From the NCBI GenBank assembly GCA_016844945.1, contig JAERTJ010000142.1:1-64000 (forward strand): 64,000 bases of DNA. The letters are read 5' to 3'. The notes beneath the pieces are model-generated. The model did no database searches. It was not told the DNA's origin and saw only the letters and a list, made by a program, of their open reading frames with translations. This DNA is from Fidelibacterota bacterium. Its GTDB lineage: Bacteria; Fidelibacterota; UBA8477; JABMPR01. Below, in pieces: positions 1 to 7,444 of this stretch. The position numbers were made by a program, and so were the translations under genes. Positions within the stretch are counted from its first letter, which is position 1. Each line of letters opens with the position of its first letter.

Positions 1-51
1 GTTTCTACGTATATCTTTGACACGCTTTTCTACAGTTGATTTTGGGCTCAT
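1..51 (-). CDS. IS3-like transposase OrfA, N-terminal fragment (runs off window)
   Basis: A minus-strand ATG at 51-49 opens a frame that runs off the left edge. The 17 residues seen start MSPKSTVEKRVKDIRR, which resembles the N terminus of one group of IS3-family OrfA proteins. An AAAGGA ribosome binding site lies 5' of the ATG (about 57-65). Only the first 17 codons are visible, so the assignment rests on a short match. If right, an insertion sequence ends somewhere in 60-150 and points away from the kinase gene that follows. Confidence 0.45.
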   Translation of the reverse strand, partial: MSPKSTVEKRVKDIRRN

Positions 52-200
52 TCTTTAATCCTTTTTTGCTTTCAGGATAACCCAAAAGTATCTCTTAAGA
101 AATCAAACTAAATAATCCAACTTGTTCTGACAGGATACAGAGCCTTATTCCAGAACTCCAGCCTCACTTTATTAGAAGACCCCACCCGTCCCCACATTGG

Positions 201-908
201 GTGGTTCCAGTTATGTTCATGGAAGTCATTATGGTTGCTATCTCATCTTCACTCCATTTTTTACGGGAAAATTATCGATTAAGAGAAGATGCCTTGAACC
301 ACAAAGCTCTAGAAAGCAGCAAATTAAAGGCTGAATTGGACTCTCTTAAATCTCAGATTAACCCTCATTTTCTCTTCAACTCACTGAACAATATCTATTC
401 TCACAGCCTTTTAGAGTCGAAGCGGACACCTGAGTTGATCCTCAAGCTTTCTGGTCTACTCAACTATATCATTTATGAATGTCAGGATGAGGTTGTACCC
501 CTTGAGAAGGAGCTGGACTTTCTCTCAAACTATATTGATCTGGAGCAAATAAGGATTGATGAGTCTGTTAAAGTAAATTTAAAGATTAATATTCCAGATC
601 CATCAATACATATCGCCCCCCTGCTCTTTGTACCCCTCATAGAAAATGCCTTTAAACACGGTGTAAATGTTTCAGCTAAATCACCCTATATTAAGGTCGA
701 CCTATCAGTGGATGACAAGCACACCCTCCATTTTAGCTGTCAGAATTTGAAGGATAATTTCCATGAAGAAGAACAGCATAGCGGAGGCATCGGTCTTGAA
801 AATGTGCGCAAGCGTTTGGAACTCATCTATCCCGGAAAACATGAAATGATTATTGAAGATAATGATGATAGCTATTCTGTGACAGTCAACTTGGAGCTGG
901 GAGCATGA
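201..908 (+). CDS. LytS/YpdA-type sensor histidine kinase, probably 5'-truncated
   Basis: A sensor kinase of the LytS/YehU class that phosphorylates the adjacent LytTR regulator. It has the His_kinase motif INPHFLFNSLNN with the phospho-acceptor H56. The ATPase part has the N-box IENAFKHG (N150) and a G-box SGGIGLENVRKRL near 195-207. The family normally has several N-terminal membrane segments. Here only about one helix (residues 3-21) precedes the coiled linker, and the best start is a GTG. The frame is open back to a stop at 96-98, but 99-200 does not look coding. A transposase start lies just upstream, so an insertion has probably removed the membrane sensor. The stop overlaps the regulator's ATG (ATGA), so the pair is co-translated. 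Confidence 0.75.
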   Translation: MVPVMFMEVIMVAISSSLHFLRENYRLREDALNHKALESSKLKAELDSLKSQINPHFLFNSLNNIYSHSLLESKRTPELILKLSGLLNYIIYECQDEVVPLEKELDFLSNYIDLEQIRIDESVKVNLKINIPDPSIHIAPLLFVPLIENAFKHGVNVSAKSPYIKVDLSVDDKHTLHFSCQNLKDNFHEEEQHSGGIGLENVRKRLELIYPGKHEMIIEDNDDSYSVTVNLELGA

Positions 909-1654
909 ATCAAACCGCCAACATTCGCTGTCTGATCATTGATGATGAAGCCCCGGCACGGGCTGTGATTCGTAAATATCTCTCCGACATCCCTGGCTAT
1001 GAAATCCTGGCGGAATGTAAAAATGCCTTTGAAGCCAATGAGGCCATCCACAGTCTGCAACCAGATCTGATTTTTCTGGATATCAATATGCCCAAACTTA
1101 CCGGTTTAAAACTCTTGGAAGGATTACGAAATCCTCCTCTGGCTATCATCACCACAGCCTATCGTGAATATGCACTTGAGAGCTTTGAGCTTGATGTGGT
1201 GGACTATCTTCATAAGCCCTTTTCGCTTGAACGATTTATCCAGGCATTGAACAAGGCCAGGAGTCGTCAAAAACCTATGGCAACCAGCTTTCCCATGAGT
1301 TCCTCCGAATCAGATGATCAATCAAGGGAACTTGAGAATGACTTTATCTTTCTCAAGGTTGATGGGAGGGTAATCCGGATTGATTTGAGGGATGTGCTGT
1401 TTTTTGAAGCAGTGGGGGATTATATCTCCGTTGAAACCCGACAGGGGAAGCATCTATCATATATGACGATGAAGAAAATGGTCGATTTATTGCCCGCCGT
1501 ACGTTTTGCACGGATTCATAAATCCTATATCGTCAATCTTTCGAAAGTAAGTAGCATCGATGGTAATCGAGTCTATCTGGGTGATAAAAGCTTTCCCATT
1601 GGAGCAACGTATAGAGGTCCCTTCATGGACCTGGTAAAATCACACATGGGTTAA
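905..1654 (+). CDS. LytR/AlgR-family response regulator (REC + LytTR)
   Basis: A DNA-binding response regulator of 249 residues. The receiver domain covers about 8-125, with acidic residues D13/D14, the phospho-acceptor D59 in LIFLDINMP and K104 in HKPF. A linker of about 25 residues leads to a LytTR DNA-binding domain (about 150-245) starting DFIFLKVDGRVIRI. It overlaps the kinase stop by 4 bp, the usual arrangement of this two-component type. The targets are not evident. No obvious LytTR direct repeat was found nearby. Confidence 0.93.
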   Translation: MNQTANIRCLIIDDEAPARAVIRKYLSDIPGYEILAECKNAFEANEAIHSLQPDLIFLDINMPKLTGLKLLEGLRNPPLAIITTAYREYALESFELDVVDYLHKPFSLERFIQALNKARSRQKPMATSFPMSSSESDDQSRELENDFIFLKVDGRVIRIDLRDVLFFEAVGDYISVETRQGKHLSYMTMKKMVDLLPAVRFARIHKSYIVNLSKVSSIDGNRVYLGDKSFPIGATYRGPFMDLVKSHMG

Positions 1655-1699
1655 CCACCCACGCTTACCACCATTTCGCCAGTAACTATGATGGGGTGA

Positions 1700-3226
1700 T
1701 CAACGAACGGACAATACAGTCCTTTCACTCTCGTTGCCCACTCGATCAACTGCAGTTACAGCAATCTTATTGAGCACTTCAGGCGGAGTCATTCCGTCTT
1801 CAGAGCGAATGGTAAGTGGTAAAATTAAGGACTCTATTTCAGATCCTAAGATTTGATAGGTCCAACCCTTCCCTCTTTGCACGTAAACCACCCATTTATT
1901 GACATCTCCCTGGTCTTCATGGAGCCAATTGATGTGAGCATTACCCGCTTTGGGCTCGATTTCAACCAGTGGAGCAGCAGGTGCTTGATCATCCAGCCAG
2001 GGTGATGGTGGTACCAGCGCAGCATGTTTGTAGGGACCATCCATGAGAATCTCAGAAATACCACCATAATTGCGCTGAAGTGCTTTCATGGAAAAATGCA
2101 CATTACCAGGACCATCGGGTACAATACCACGGGTGATCATAATCTGACTGAAGTTTTCCAGTGCTCCCGTTTCATCTTTGATCTTACTGGTGAACAGGCC
2201 GGGCCAGAGATTTCTATTGTGTGTGTTCTGTCTGGCCCACCATCCGAGTAGAACTGGATAGCTTTGTGGGATTTGTCGAGTTGGCCAATAAAGTTGAGGT
2301 GTCCAATAATCAATCCAGCCTTCATTGAGCCATAATTTGGCATCAGCAAAAAGCTTATCGTACTGATCGTATCCTCTGATTGATGGAGGATGACCGGGAC
2401 GCCAGATACCAAAAGGGCTTAATCCAAATTTGACCCAGGATTTCTCAGCCTTAATACCATCATAAACACGCTTGATGAAGATGTTAACAGCCTCTCGCCG
2501 CCAATCATGACGCTCCAGAGTACCACCATTATCCTTATAAGCTTGCCAGGGAATACTATCCGGGAATTCAATATTGCTATAGGGGTAGAAATAATCATCA
2601 AAATGGACCCCATCGATATCATAGCGCTTGACAACATCCATGACCACATCATAAGAATAGTCCTGGGTTGACTGCAGGGAAGGATCCAGCCAGAAGTAGC
2701 CATTGTCGATTTCTCTCACAATTTCAGGTCGAGATGCAATGACTGAGCTTTCGTTCTTTTTTCCCTGGGGATGATGGGCTCGATAGGGATTAAACCAGGT
2801 GTGGAGCTCAAGACCTCTTTTGTGAGACTCTTCCACCCAGAATGTCAATGGGTCATAATAAGGCTCTGGGGCTTTTCCCTGATCCCCGGTTAAAAAATAT
2901 GACCAGGGTTCAAGTTCACTGGCGTAGAGAGCATCACACTGAGGACGCACTTGAAATACAATGGCGTTTAGATTCAGAATAACGGCACTGTCCAGCAGGC
3001 TGATTGCTTCTGCTTTCTGTTGCTCGGTGGTCAACCCAGGTTTACTGGGCCAATCGATATTGGCAACCGTGGCTACCCATGCTGCTCGAAATTCTCGTGG
3101 AACCTCGACCTCATGTTTTACAGCCATTTTAACTGGTGCTACAGGCTCGGGGGCAACAGGTGGTTGAGGAACTGAGCAACCCATGATGATGATAAGGACA
3201 AGAGGTAGAATAATGGCTTTTTTCAT
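1700..3226 (-). CDS. Glycosyl-hydrolase-like 10 (GHL10/DUF187) lipoprotein
   Basis: A predicted envelope lipoprotein of 508 residues in the YngK/GHL10 family of TIM-barrel glycoside-hydrolase-like proteins. The N terminus has a signal peptide with lipobox IIMGC (Cys16), followed by a Pro-rich spacer. The domain opens with EFRAAWVATVANIDWPSKPG, typical of the family. YDIDGVHFDDYFYPY and LSPFGIWRP follow in the barrel. A fibronectin-like C-terminal segment (about 415-505) ends the protein. Family members are thought to act on cell-wall or polymeric glycans, but the substrate here is unknown. It is convergent with the LytTR regulator and has its own upstream region. Confidence 0.85.
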   Translation of the reverse strand: MKKAIILPLVLIIIMGCSVPQPPVAPEPVAPVKMAVKHEVEVPREFRAAWVATVANIDWPSKPGLTTEQQKAEAISLLDSAVILNLNAIVFQVRPQCDALYASELEPWSYFLTGDQGKAPEPYYDPLTFWVEESHKRGLELHTWFNPYRAHHPQGKKNESSVIASRPEIVREIDNGYFWLDPSLQSTQDYSYDVVMDVVKRYDIDGVHFDDYFYPYSNIEFPDSIPWQAYKDNGGTLERHDWRREAVNIFIKRVYDGIKAEKSWVKFGLSPFGIWRPGHPPSIRGYDQYDKLFADAKLWLNEGWIDYWTPQLYWPTRQIPQSYPVLLGWWARQNTHNRNLWPGLFTSKIKDETGALENFSQIMITRGIVPDGPGNVHFSMKALQRNYGGISEILMDGPYKHAALVPPSPWLDDQAPAAPLVEIEPKAGNAHINWLHEDQGDVNKWVVYVQRGKGWTYQILGSEIESLILPLTIRSEDGMTPPEVLNKIAVTAVDRVGNESERTVLSVR

Positions 3227-3655
3227 GATTGGATTTCCTGGTGTTTTGTGTCAAAGACTATGATGGCGTGAATATAGTTGAGGACATAGGTGAGAACCAT
3301 TGTTTGTGTGATAATTTTACAAACTGAACACTGTAATTCGAAACGCATTTGAGATAGACATTAATTACACGAATGCCACTAACTTTTGGGTCACCTTAGC
3401 GATTGGAGTAAAGCCATCTCTTTAGGATAGCAACCATTAAATTCTAAGCATGAAAATTGAAAGTGGAAACTTGTTACTGGGGAACACAAATTACACGTTT
3501 TGTCATCCCGAGCGAAGTCGAGGGCTGACACAACTGAGACCTTATATCCTTATACCCATATGCCCATATGCCCCAATCACTTTCCCCTTGCGGAACAATC
3601 TACCGCCCCTTATCGTTACCATTATTGTCATGAATGCCATTACAGAGGAAATCAA
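3227..3655. other. Intergenic region with dispersed and tandem short repeats
   Basis: There is no convincing gene here. It holds a degenerate heptamer tract (3453-3473, units like AAAATTG, AAAGTGG, AAACTTG), a dispersed element GTCATCCCGAGCGAAGTCG (from 3502) and a degenerate octamer tract (3541-3572; CTTATATC, CTTATACC, CATATGCC twice). Frames that cross the region start at TTG inside the repeat and have no coding character. The divergent promoters of the GHL10 and DsbD-like genes should lie here, but no clear -35/-10 pair was picked out. Confidence 0.6.
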
Positions 3656-4486
3656 ATCAATTACCGCCACCTTATAACCTCATTGTTACTTCTATCTGGA
3701 GGGATACTATTCGCTAATGATGCTTCATCTGTCACAGTTGAACTGCTCCCACTAACCCATGAGATTTCACCCGGTGAGACATTTAATGTGGCTGCAATTT
3801 TTACCATGACGGATGGATGGCACACCTATTGGCAAAACCCTGGCGAATCGGGACTGGCAACCTCTTTTACCTGGAAGCTTCCCAAGGGGTTTAGCGTGAT
3901 AAACGAAAGGGAGCCTGTCCCTGAACGTCATGTTGAGGATGGTATCGTGACTTTTATCCATGAGGAGGAAGCGATTTATTTGTTTGAAATCCAGGCACCA
4001 GGTATTGTAGCCGACACAAATACTTTCGCACTTGACGTGAGCTGGCTGGAATGTAAGCATCTCTGTCGCTCGGGAGCTGCATCACCTGAGTTTACGCTTT
4101 CAGGAGCTGCATCATCCCCTGAGCAACAGTCTTCCTGGGATAACCTCATTAAGAAGGCGGAAAAACACTTCCCCCTTGAATCCAATAAATTCACGATCAA
4201 CCCCATTCAGAAAAAAAATCATCTCGATGTTCGGATCAAGACAGAATCAGGACATGAATCGAAACTGGTCTCTGTAGACTTCTTCCCCTTTGAGGAAATG
4301 ATCTATGATATCACAACGCCAGTTTCAATCAAGACTCGATTTTGGAAAACCTCTCTCATCATTCACCTGCTTGATTATAGAGAGGAGAACCCAGAATCTT
4401 TAAGTGGTGTGCTGGTAGTAGTCTATTCATCACCAGAAGGTCAAAAACGTCATGCATCAATCATTAATCAACTCATAAAAACATAG
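3656..4486 (+). CDS. DsbD N-terminal-domain-like periplasmic protein
   Basis: A secreted protein resembling the N-terminal domain of DsbD (the PF11412 type), without the membrane and thioredoxin parts. Visible signs are SVTVELLPLTHEISPG, DGWHTYWQNPGESGL and SWLECKHLCRSG, the last with two cysteines spaced CxxxC. The start is doubtful. TTG at 3500 lies in a dispersed repeat and gives an unlikely N terminus. The frame in line with a good signal peptide (xNYRHLITSLLLLSGGILFA) begins at an ATC codon, 3656, five bases after GAGGAA. I chose this, although it implies a rare or mutated start codon. The thioredoxin-fold gene follows 9 bp downstream, so a shared role in periplasmic thiol chemistry is likely. 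Confidence 0.7.
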   Translation: MNYRHLITSLLLLSGGILFANDASSVTVELLPLTHEISPGETFNVAAIFTMTDGWHTYWQNPGESGLATSFTWKLPKGFSVINEREPVPERHVEDGIVTFIHEEEAIYLFEIQAPGIVADTNTFALDVSWLECKHLCRSGAASPEFTLSGAASSPEQQSSWDNLIKKAEKHFPLESNKFTINPIQKKNHLDVRIKTESGHESKLVSVDFFPFEEMIYDITTPVSIKTRFWKTSLIIHLLDYREENPESLSGVLVVVYSSPEGQKRHASIINQLIKT

Positions 4487-4495
4487 GAGGCACTT

Positions 4496-5101
4496 ATGCG
4501 CCTGAAACATACTTTACCCTTACTCATTATTCTGACCCTGATATCGACAGCGTTCGCTAAAGGTCCAAAAATCGGTAAGAAAGCACCCTCATTTTCATTG
4601 ACTGATGTGGATGGAAAAAAACACAATCTCAAAGACTATCGCGGCAAACATGTAGTTCTTGAATGGACCAACTATGACTGTCCTTTTGTGAAAAAACATT
4701 ACAATAGCGGCAACATGCAATCCCTCCAGAAAAAATATATGGCAATGGATGTGGTCTGGTTATCCATCAACTCGTCAGCACCAGGAAAACAGGGAAATTT
4801 CACCCCTGATGAGATCAGAAAACGTTCAGGAGATCACAAAGCTTCTTTCACTGCATACCTCTTAGATCAGAATGGGAAGGTTGGTAAGAAATACGGAGCA
4901 AAAACAACACCTCACATGTTCGTCATTGACCCAAAAGGAACGCTAATCTATAAGGGTGGTATAGATGATATCAAGTCTACCAATCCTGCTGATATCAAGG
5001 AAGCAACCAACTATGTCGCAGCCGCATTGGATGCAGCCCTGGCTGGCAAAGCGGTTGCCGTCAGTAGCTCAAAACCTTATGGGTGTGGGGTTAAGTACTG
5101 A
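4496..5101 (+). CDS. Secreted thioredoxin-fold (AhpC/TSA-like) redoxin
   Basis: A periplasmic redox protein of 201 residues with a signal peptide (residues 1-21, cut after STAFA). The redoxin fold starts at KIGKKAPSFSLTDVDG. The active site has a single cysteine, NYDCPFVKKHY (C62), rather than CxxC. A second cysteine sits in the C-terminal tail YGCGVKY (C197), which recurs in this subfamily and may be the resolving thiol. GAKTTPHMFVIDP carries the cis-proline. It follows the DsbD-N-like gene with an AGGAGG site in the 9-bp gap, so the two form an operon. The stop codon is followed at once by a heptamer repeat tract. Confidence 0.85.
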   Translation: MRLKHTLPLLIILTLISTAFAKGPKIGKKAPSFSLTDVDGKKHNLKDYRGKHVVLEWTNYDCPFVKKHYNSGNMQSLQKKYMAMDVVWLSINSSAPGKQGNFTPDEIRKRSGDHKASFTAYLLDQNGKVGKKYGAKTTPHMFVIDPKGTLIYKGGIDDIKSTNPADIKEATNYVAAALDAALAGKAVAVSSSKPYGCGVKY

Positions 5102-5129
5102 GTTAGGCGTTAGGAGTTAGGGGTTAGGA
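5102..5129. repeat. Heptamer tandem tract (GTTAGGN)x4
   Basis: Four direct units GTTAGGC, GTTAGGA, GTTAGGG and GTTAGGA begin at the base after the TGA stop of the redoxin gene. Part of the tract is an inverted match to CCTTAACCCCTAACCCC at 6236-6252 beyond the insertion sequence, so before insertion the spacer could have formed a terminator-like stem between the two convergent genes. Confidence 0.85.
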
Positions 5130-5200
5130 TTCTCGTTGGACTTGCTACATTTTGACGGACAGCCAAAGAAGTTAGATTGTGTAAGAAGGAGAGTCTGCCA

Positions 5201-5506
5201 ATGATCTATCAAAAACCCCGACGTCAACATAGCAAAGAGTTCAAGAAGGAGGCTGTTGCACTGGTTCTTAAGGGAGAGAAGACGATCAAGCAAATTGCCT
5301 ATGAGCTAGGTATTCATGCAAACATGCTAAGCCGCTGGAAGAATGAGTACCTATCAGATGAAGAACATTCATTCCCCGGCACAGGTCATCTTCAAGATCC
5401 CGACGAAGAACGCATAAGAGCATTAGAACGAGAGCTTAGATCTGTTCAGGAGGAACGTGACATATTAAAAAAAGTAGTGAGCATTTTCTCAAAGGACCCC
5501 AGATGA
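5201..5506 (+). CDS. IS150-like transposase OrfA (helix-turn-helix)
   Basis: The first frame of the insertion sequence, 101 residues from the ATG at 5201, chosen because AAGAAGGAGAG lies 8-17 bases upstream. A TTG at 5177 is a weaker option. The helix-turn-helix is near [20 protein letters not shown], and the C-terminal leucine-zipper-like stretch (about 65-95) ends [16 protein letters not shown]. It binds the inverted repeats and, in intact elements, joins OrfB by -1 frameshifting. The stop overlaps the orfB ATG (ATGA at 5503-5506). This frame itself looks intact. Confidence 0.9.
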   Translation: MIYQKPRRQHSKEFKKEAVALVLKGEKTIKQIAYELGIHANMLSRWKNEYLSDEEHSFPGTGHLQDPDEERIRALERELRSVQEERDILKKVVSIFSKDPR

Positions 5507-6192
5507 AGTATGGGTTCATCCATACTCACCGCTCCAGATATGGAGTCGGGAAAATGTGTAGAATACTACAAGTAAGTCGGAGCGGGTATTATGATTGGAT
5601 AGACAGACCCGAGAGCAAATGAGCGCAAGAAAATCGTGTGCTGGTCACCAAGATCAAAAAGAGTCATGAACTGAGCCAGAAGATTTATGGCAGTCCAAGA
5701 ATTACCGATGACCTTCATGACTGGGGATATCCAGTTAGCCGCCCTCGTGTGGCGCGTTTGATGCAGGCAAATGAGGTCAGGTCAAAGATAAATCGGAAGT
5801 TCAAAGTCACCACCCACTCAGGTCACAAGCTGCCGATCTCACCAAATCTGTTGGATCAGGACTTTTATGCCCCAGCACCTAACCTCATCCTGGTATCTGA
5901 TATCACTTATATTCGTACTGGAGAAGGCTGGCTATACCTGACCACTATCATGGATTTATTCCACAGAAAAATAGTTGGCTGGTCTATGAGCAGGACCATG
6001 CTGGTTGAACAAACAACCATTGCTGCCATGAGACAGTATCTGATGAATCATAAACCAGAACCGGGAATGATCTTTCACTCTGACCGGGGCGTGCAGTATG
6101 CTAGTAAAGAGTTCAGAGTCAGGAAGCATTCAGCCCTTAATTATTTATCACCAGATCAATATTGCCAACGATCAATAAGATATGCAGCATAA
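5503..6192 (+). pseudogene. IS150-like transposase OrfB, broken by a nonsense codon and a deletion
   Basis: The frame starts [16 protein letters not shown] at 5503 and meets TGA at 5620-5622 after RPESK, then continues in the same frame AQENRVLVTKIKK. HTH_21 and the rve integrase core follow, with the first two catalytic Asp at LVSDITYI and FHSDRGVQYAS. After YASKEFR the protein jumps to VRKHSALNYLSPDQYCQ, the usual extreme C terminus. The roughly 50 residues that should hold the catalytic Glu are missing. The element therefore cannot transpose itself, though its ends could be moved in trans. Confidence 0.88.
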
Positions 6193-6235
6193 CTTCTCTA
6201 CATGTCCGTTTTTTTGTAGCAAGTCCACGTGGAAA

Positions 6236-6252
6236 CCTTAACCCCTAACCCC
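6236..6252. repeat. Inverted partner of the GTTAGGN tract
   Basis: CCTTAACCCCTAACCCC is, on the minus strand, close to the tract at 5109-5128 (GAGTTAGGGGTTAGG), differing by one substitution and one extra base. Together they would have formed a stem before the insertion sequence landed in the loop. Confidence 0.7.
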
Positions 6253-6257
6253 GATCT

Positions 6258-6299
6258 TTCTAACTTCTAACTTCTAACTTCTAACTTCTAACTTCTAAC
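6258..6299. repeat. Heptamer tandem tract (TTCTAAC)x6
   Basis: Six exact copies of TTCTAAC (GTTAGAA on the minus strand). The tract ends at 6299, the base before the slyD stop codon (6302-6300 on the minus strand), mirroring the tract that touches the redoxin stop at 5101. Confidence 0.95.
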
Positions 6300-6782
6300 T
6301 TAATGGTGGTGTCCACCAGCGCCATGAACATGTCCATGCTCCAACTCTTCTTTTGAAGCTTCGCGGATATCCATAACTTCTACATCAAAATGCAGGGTTT
6401 CATCCGCCAGAGGATGGTTTAAATCCACAGTGGCGTTTTTCTCTCCCACTGCAGTTACTGTGGCGATACGGACTTCGTGCTCATTCTGGACTTGAAATTG
6501 AGCGCCGACTTTTACTTCAGAAGTATCCTGAAAATTTTCCAGGGGTATATCCTGGATCAGCTCTTCGCTTCGGATTCCATAGGCCTGGTCAGGTGCAATA
6601 ATAGCGACCAGCTTGTCACCCTTCACTTTACCATCAAGCTCTTTTTCAAGACCGGGAATAAGTCCACCATTTCCGTGTAAGTAGGCCAGGGGTTCACGAC
6701 CAGAGCTACTATCTAATACCTCACCATGGTCATTGGTCAGGGTATAATCAATACTTACTACTTTGTCTTTTTCGATGTTCAT
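6300..6782 (-). CDS. slyD: SlyD-like FKBP-type peptidyl-prolyl isomerase
   Basis: A cytoplasmic prolyl isomerase and chaperone of 160 residues. The FKBP half begins KVVSIDYTLTNDHGEVLDSS and has the LIPGLEKELDGKVKGDK signature. It is split by an insert-in-flap chaperone domain (about 70-125, with FQVQNEHEVRIATVTAV) and returns with LNHPLADETLHFDVEVMDI. The tail HGHVHGAGGHHH is a short His-rich metal-binding end like that of SlyD, suggesting nickel or zinc binding. The start has a plausible AGAAAGAG ribosome binding site. It is 32 bp downstream of the cNMP-binding gene on the same strand, so a shared transcript is possible. Confidence 0.93.
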   Translation of the reverse strand: MNIEKDKVVSIDYTLTNDHGEVLDSSSGREPLAYLHGNGGLIPGLEKELDGKVKGDKLVAIIAPDQAYGIRSEELIQDIPLENFQDTSEVKVGAQFQVQNEHEVRIATVTAVGEKNATVDLNHPLADETLHFDVEVMDIREASKEELEHGHVHGAGGHHH

Positions 6783-6814
6783 TGAATCTCTTTCTAAGCC
6801 TACGAGGCTTGTTA

Positions 6815-7318
6815 TTATTCTTCTAAAACCAGACTAAAAGCCGTGGTTAATTTCAATACATTTTTACTTTCTCGTTCTAGGTTGGTTGCCAGTTTTCTGG
6901 CTATATTTTCCATCACCTTTACTGCAATACCAGGATGTTCAAGACATTCTTTTTGGAAGGGTTCTTTTTCCATGATCACCATTTCACAGTCCGTTGACGC
7001 CATCACTGTTGCTGTACGTACTGAATCATCCATGAGCATAGCCATCTCGCCAAAGAATGGTTTGGATTCCTCAGTGAGAGTGATGAATGTTTTATCCTTG
7101 GTATCATTTTCATCTTCACCCAGAAGGGTTAATTTTTTACTGATGGTCACCTCACCCTCGATCAGAATAACCAGGTTGTTGCCGGTTTTACCTTCTACCA
7201 TAATGGATTCGCCCTGTTTATAGGACACCTGACGGGTCGCAGATCGAAAAACAGAAATTTCATCTTCGTTTAGACCCTTGAAAAGCGGACAGTTTAAAAG
7301 ATGTGGTATGTAAGGCAT
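6815..7318 (-). CDS. Cyclic-nucleotide-binding-domain protein
   Basis: A single-domain protein of 167 residues with a CRP-type cNMP-binding fold: CPLFKGLNEDEISVFRS, then YKQGESIMVEGKTGNNLVILIEGEVTI, then KPFFGEMAMLMDDSVRTATVMASTDCE. The phosphate-binding cassette FGEMAML...RTATV is recognisable, with R at the nucleotide phosphate site. There is no helix-turn-helix domain, so it is not a CRP-like repressor or activator but a stand-alone sensor or adaptor. It lies between slyD and a potassium-channel gene on the same strand. A role in channel control is possible, but nothing else in the sequence supports it. Confidence 0.85.
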   Translation of the reverse strand: MPYIPHLLNCPLFKGLNEDEISVFRSATRQVSYKQGESIMVEGKTGNNLVILIEGEVTISKKLTLLGEDENDTKDKTFITLTEESKPFFGEMAMLMDDSVRTATVMASTDCEMVIMEKEPFQKECLEHPGIAVKVMENIARKLATNLERESKNVLKLTTAFSLVLEE

Positions 7319-7319
7319 A

Positions 7320-7444
7320 GGCGACTCAGTATTTGGTTGTTATTGATATCTTGATTTCAATTGGTGTGACCCTTCGAGAACCTCAGGGAGACAAACTAGG
7401 GAGTCTTGCTGATGCTCTCGAAGCATTTCGCACACAGATTTCCT
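7320..7444. other. Intergenic gap with a REP-like element
   Basis: The 125-bp gap contains CCCTTCGAGAACCTCAGGG (from 7371), an imperfect palindrome of the sort dispersed in many genomes of this group. No promoter or gene was identified. Confidence 0.4.

Larger units (their letters stand above)
5137..6227 (+). mobile_element. IS3-family (IS150-like) insertion sequence, decayed inside
   Basis: The ends are inverted repeats. The left end, TGGACTTGCTACA from 5137, continues with ACGGACA and AAGAAGTTA. The right end reads TGGACTTGCTACA on the minus strand from 6227, again with ACGGACA and GAAGTTA. A CGT triplet flanks both sides (5134-5136 and 6228-6230), fitting the 3-bp target duplication typical of the family. 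The 1091 bp are shorter than a usual IS150 relative because orfB has lost part of its 3' half. The element sits between two heptamer tracts, between convergent genes. Confidence 0.92.

Noticed and set aside
3500-3655. Longer DsbD-like coding region starting at TTG 3500
   Set aside because: The start is inside a dispersed repeat and the added 52 residues cross an octamer tract, lack coding character and spoil the signal peptide.
6258-6299. Possible CRISPR array or telomere-like repeat
   Set aside because: The units are only 7 bp with no spacers. The TTAGGG-like appearance of the tract at 5102-5129 is a coincidence of one heptamer variant among several unrelated ones.
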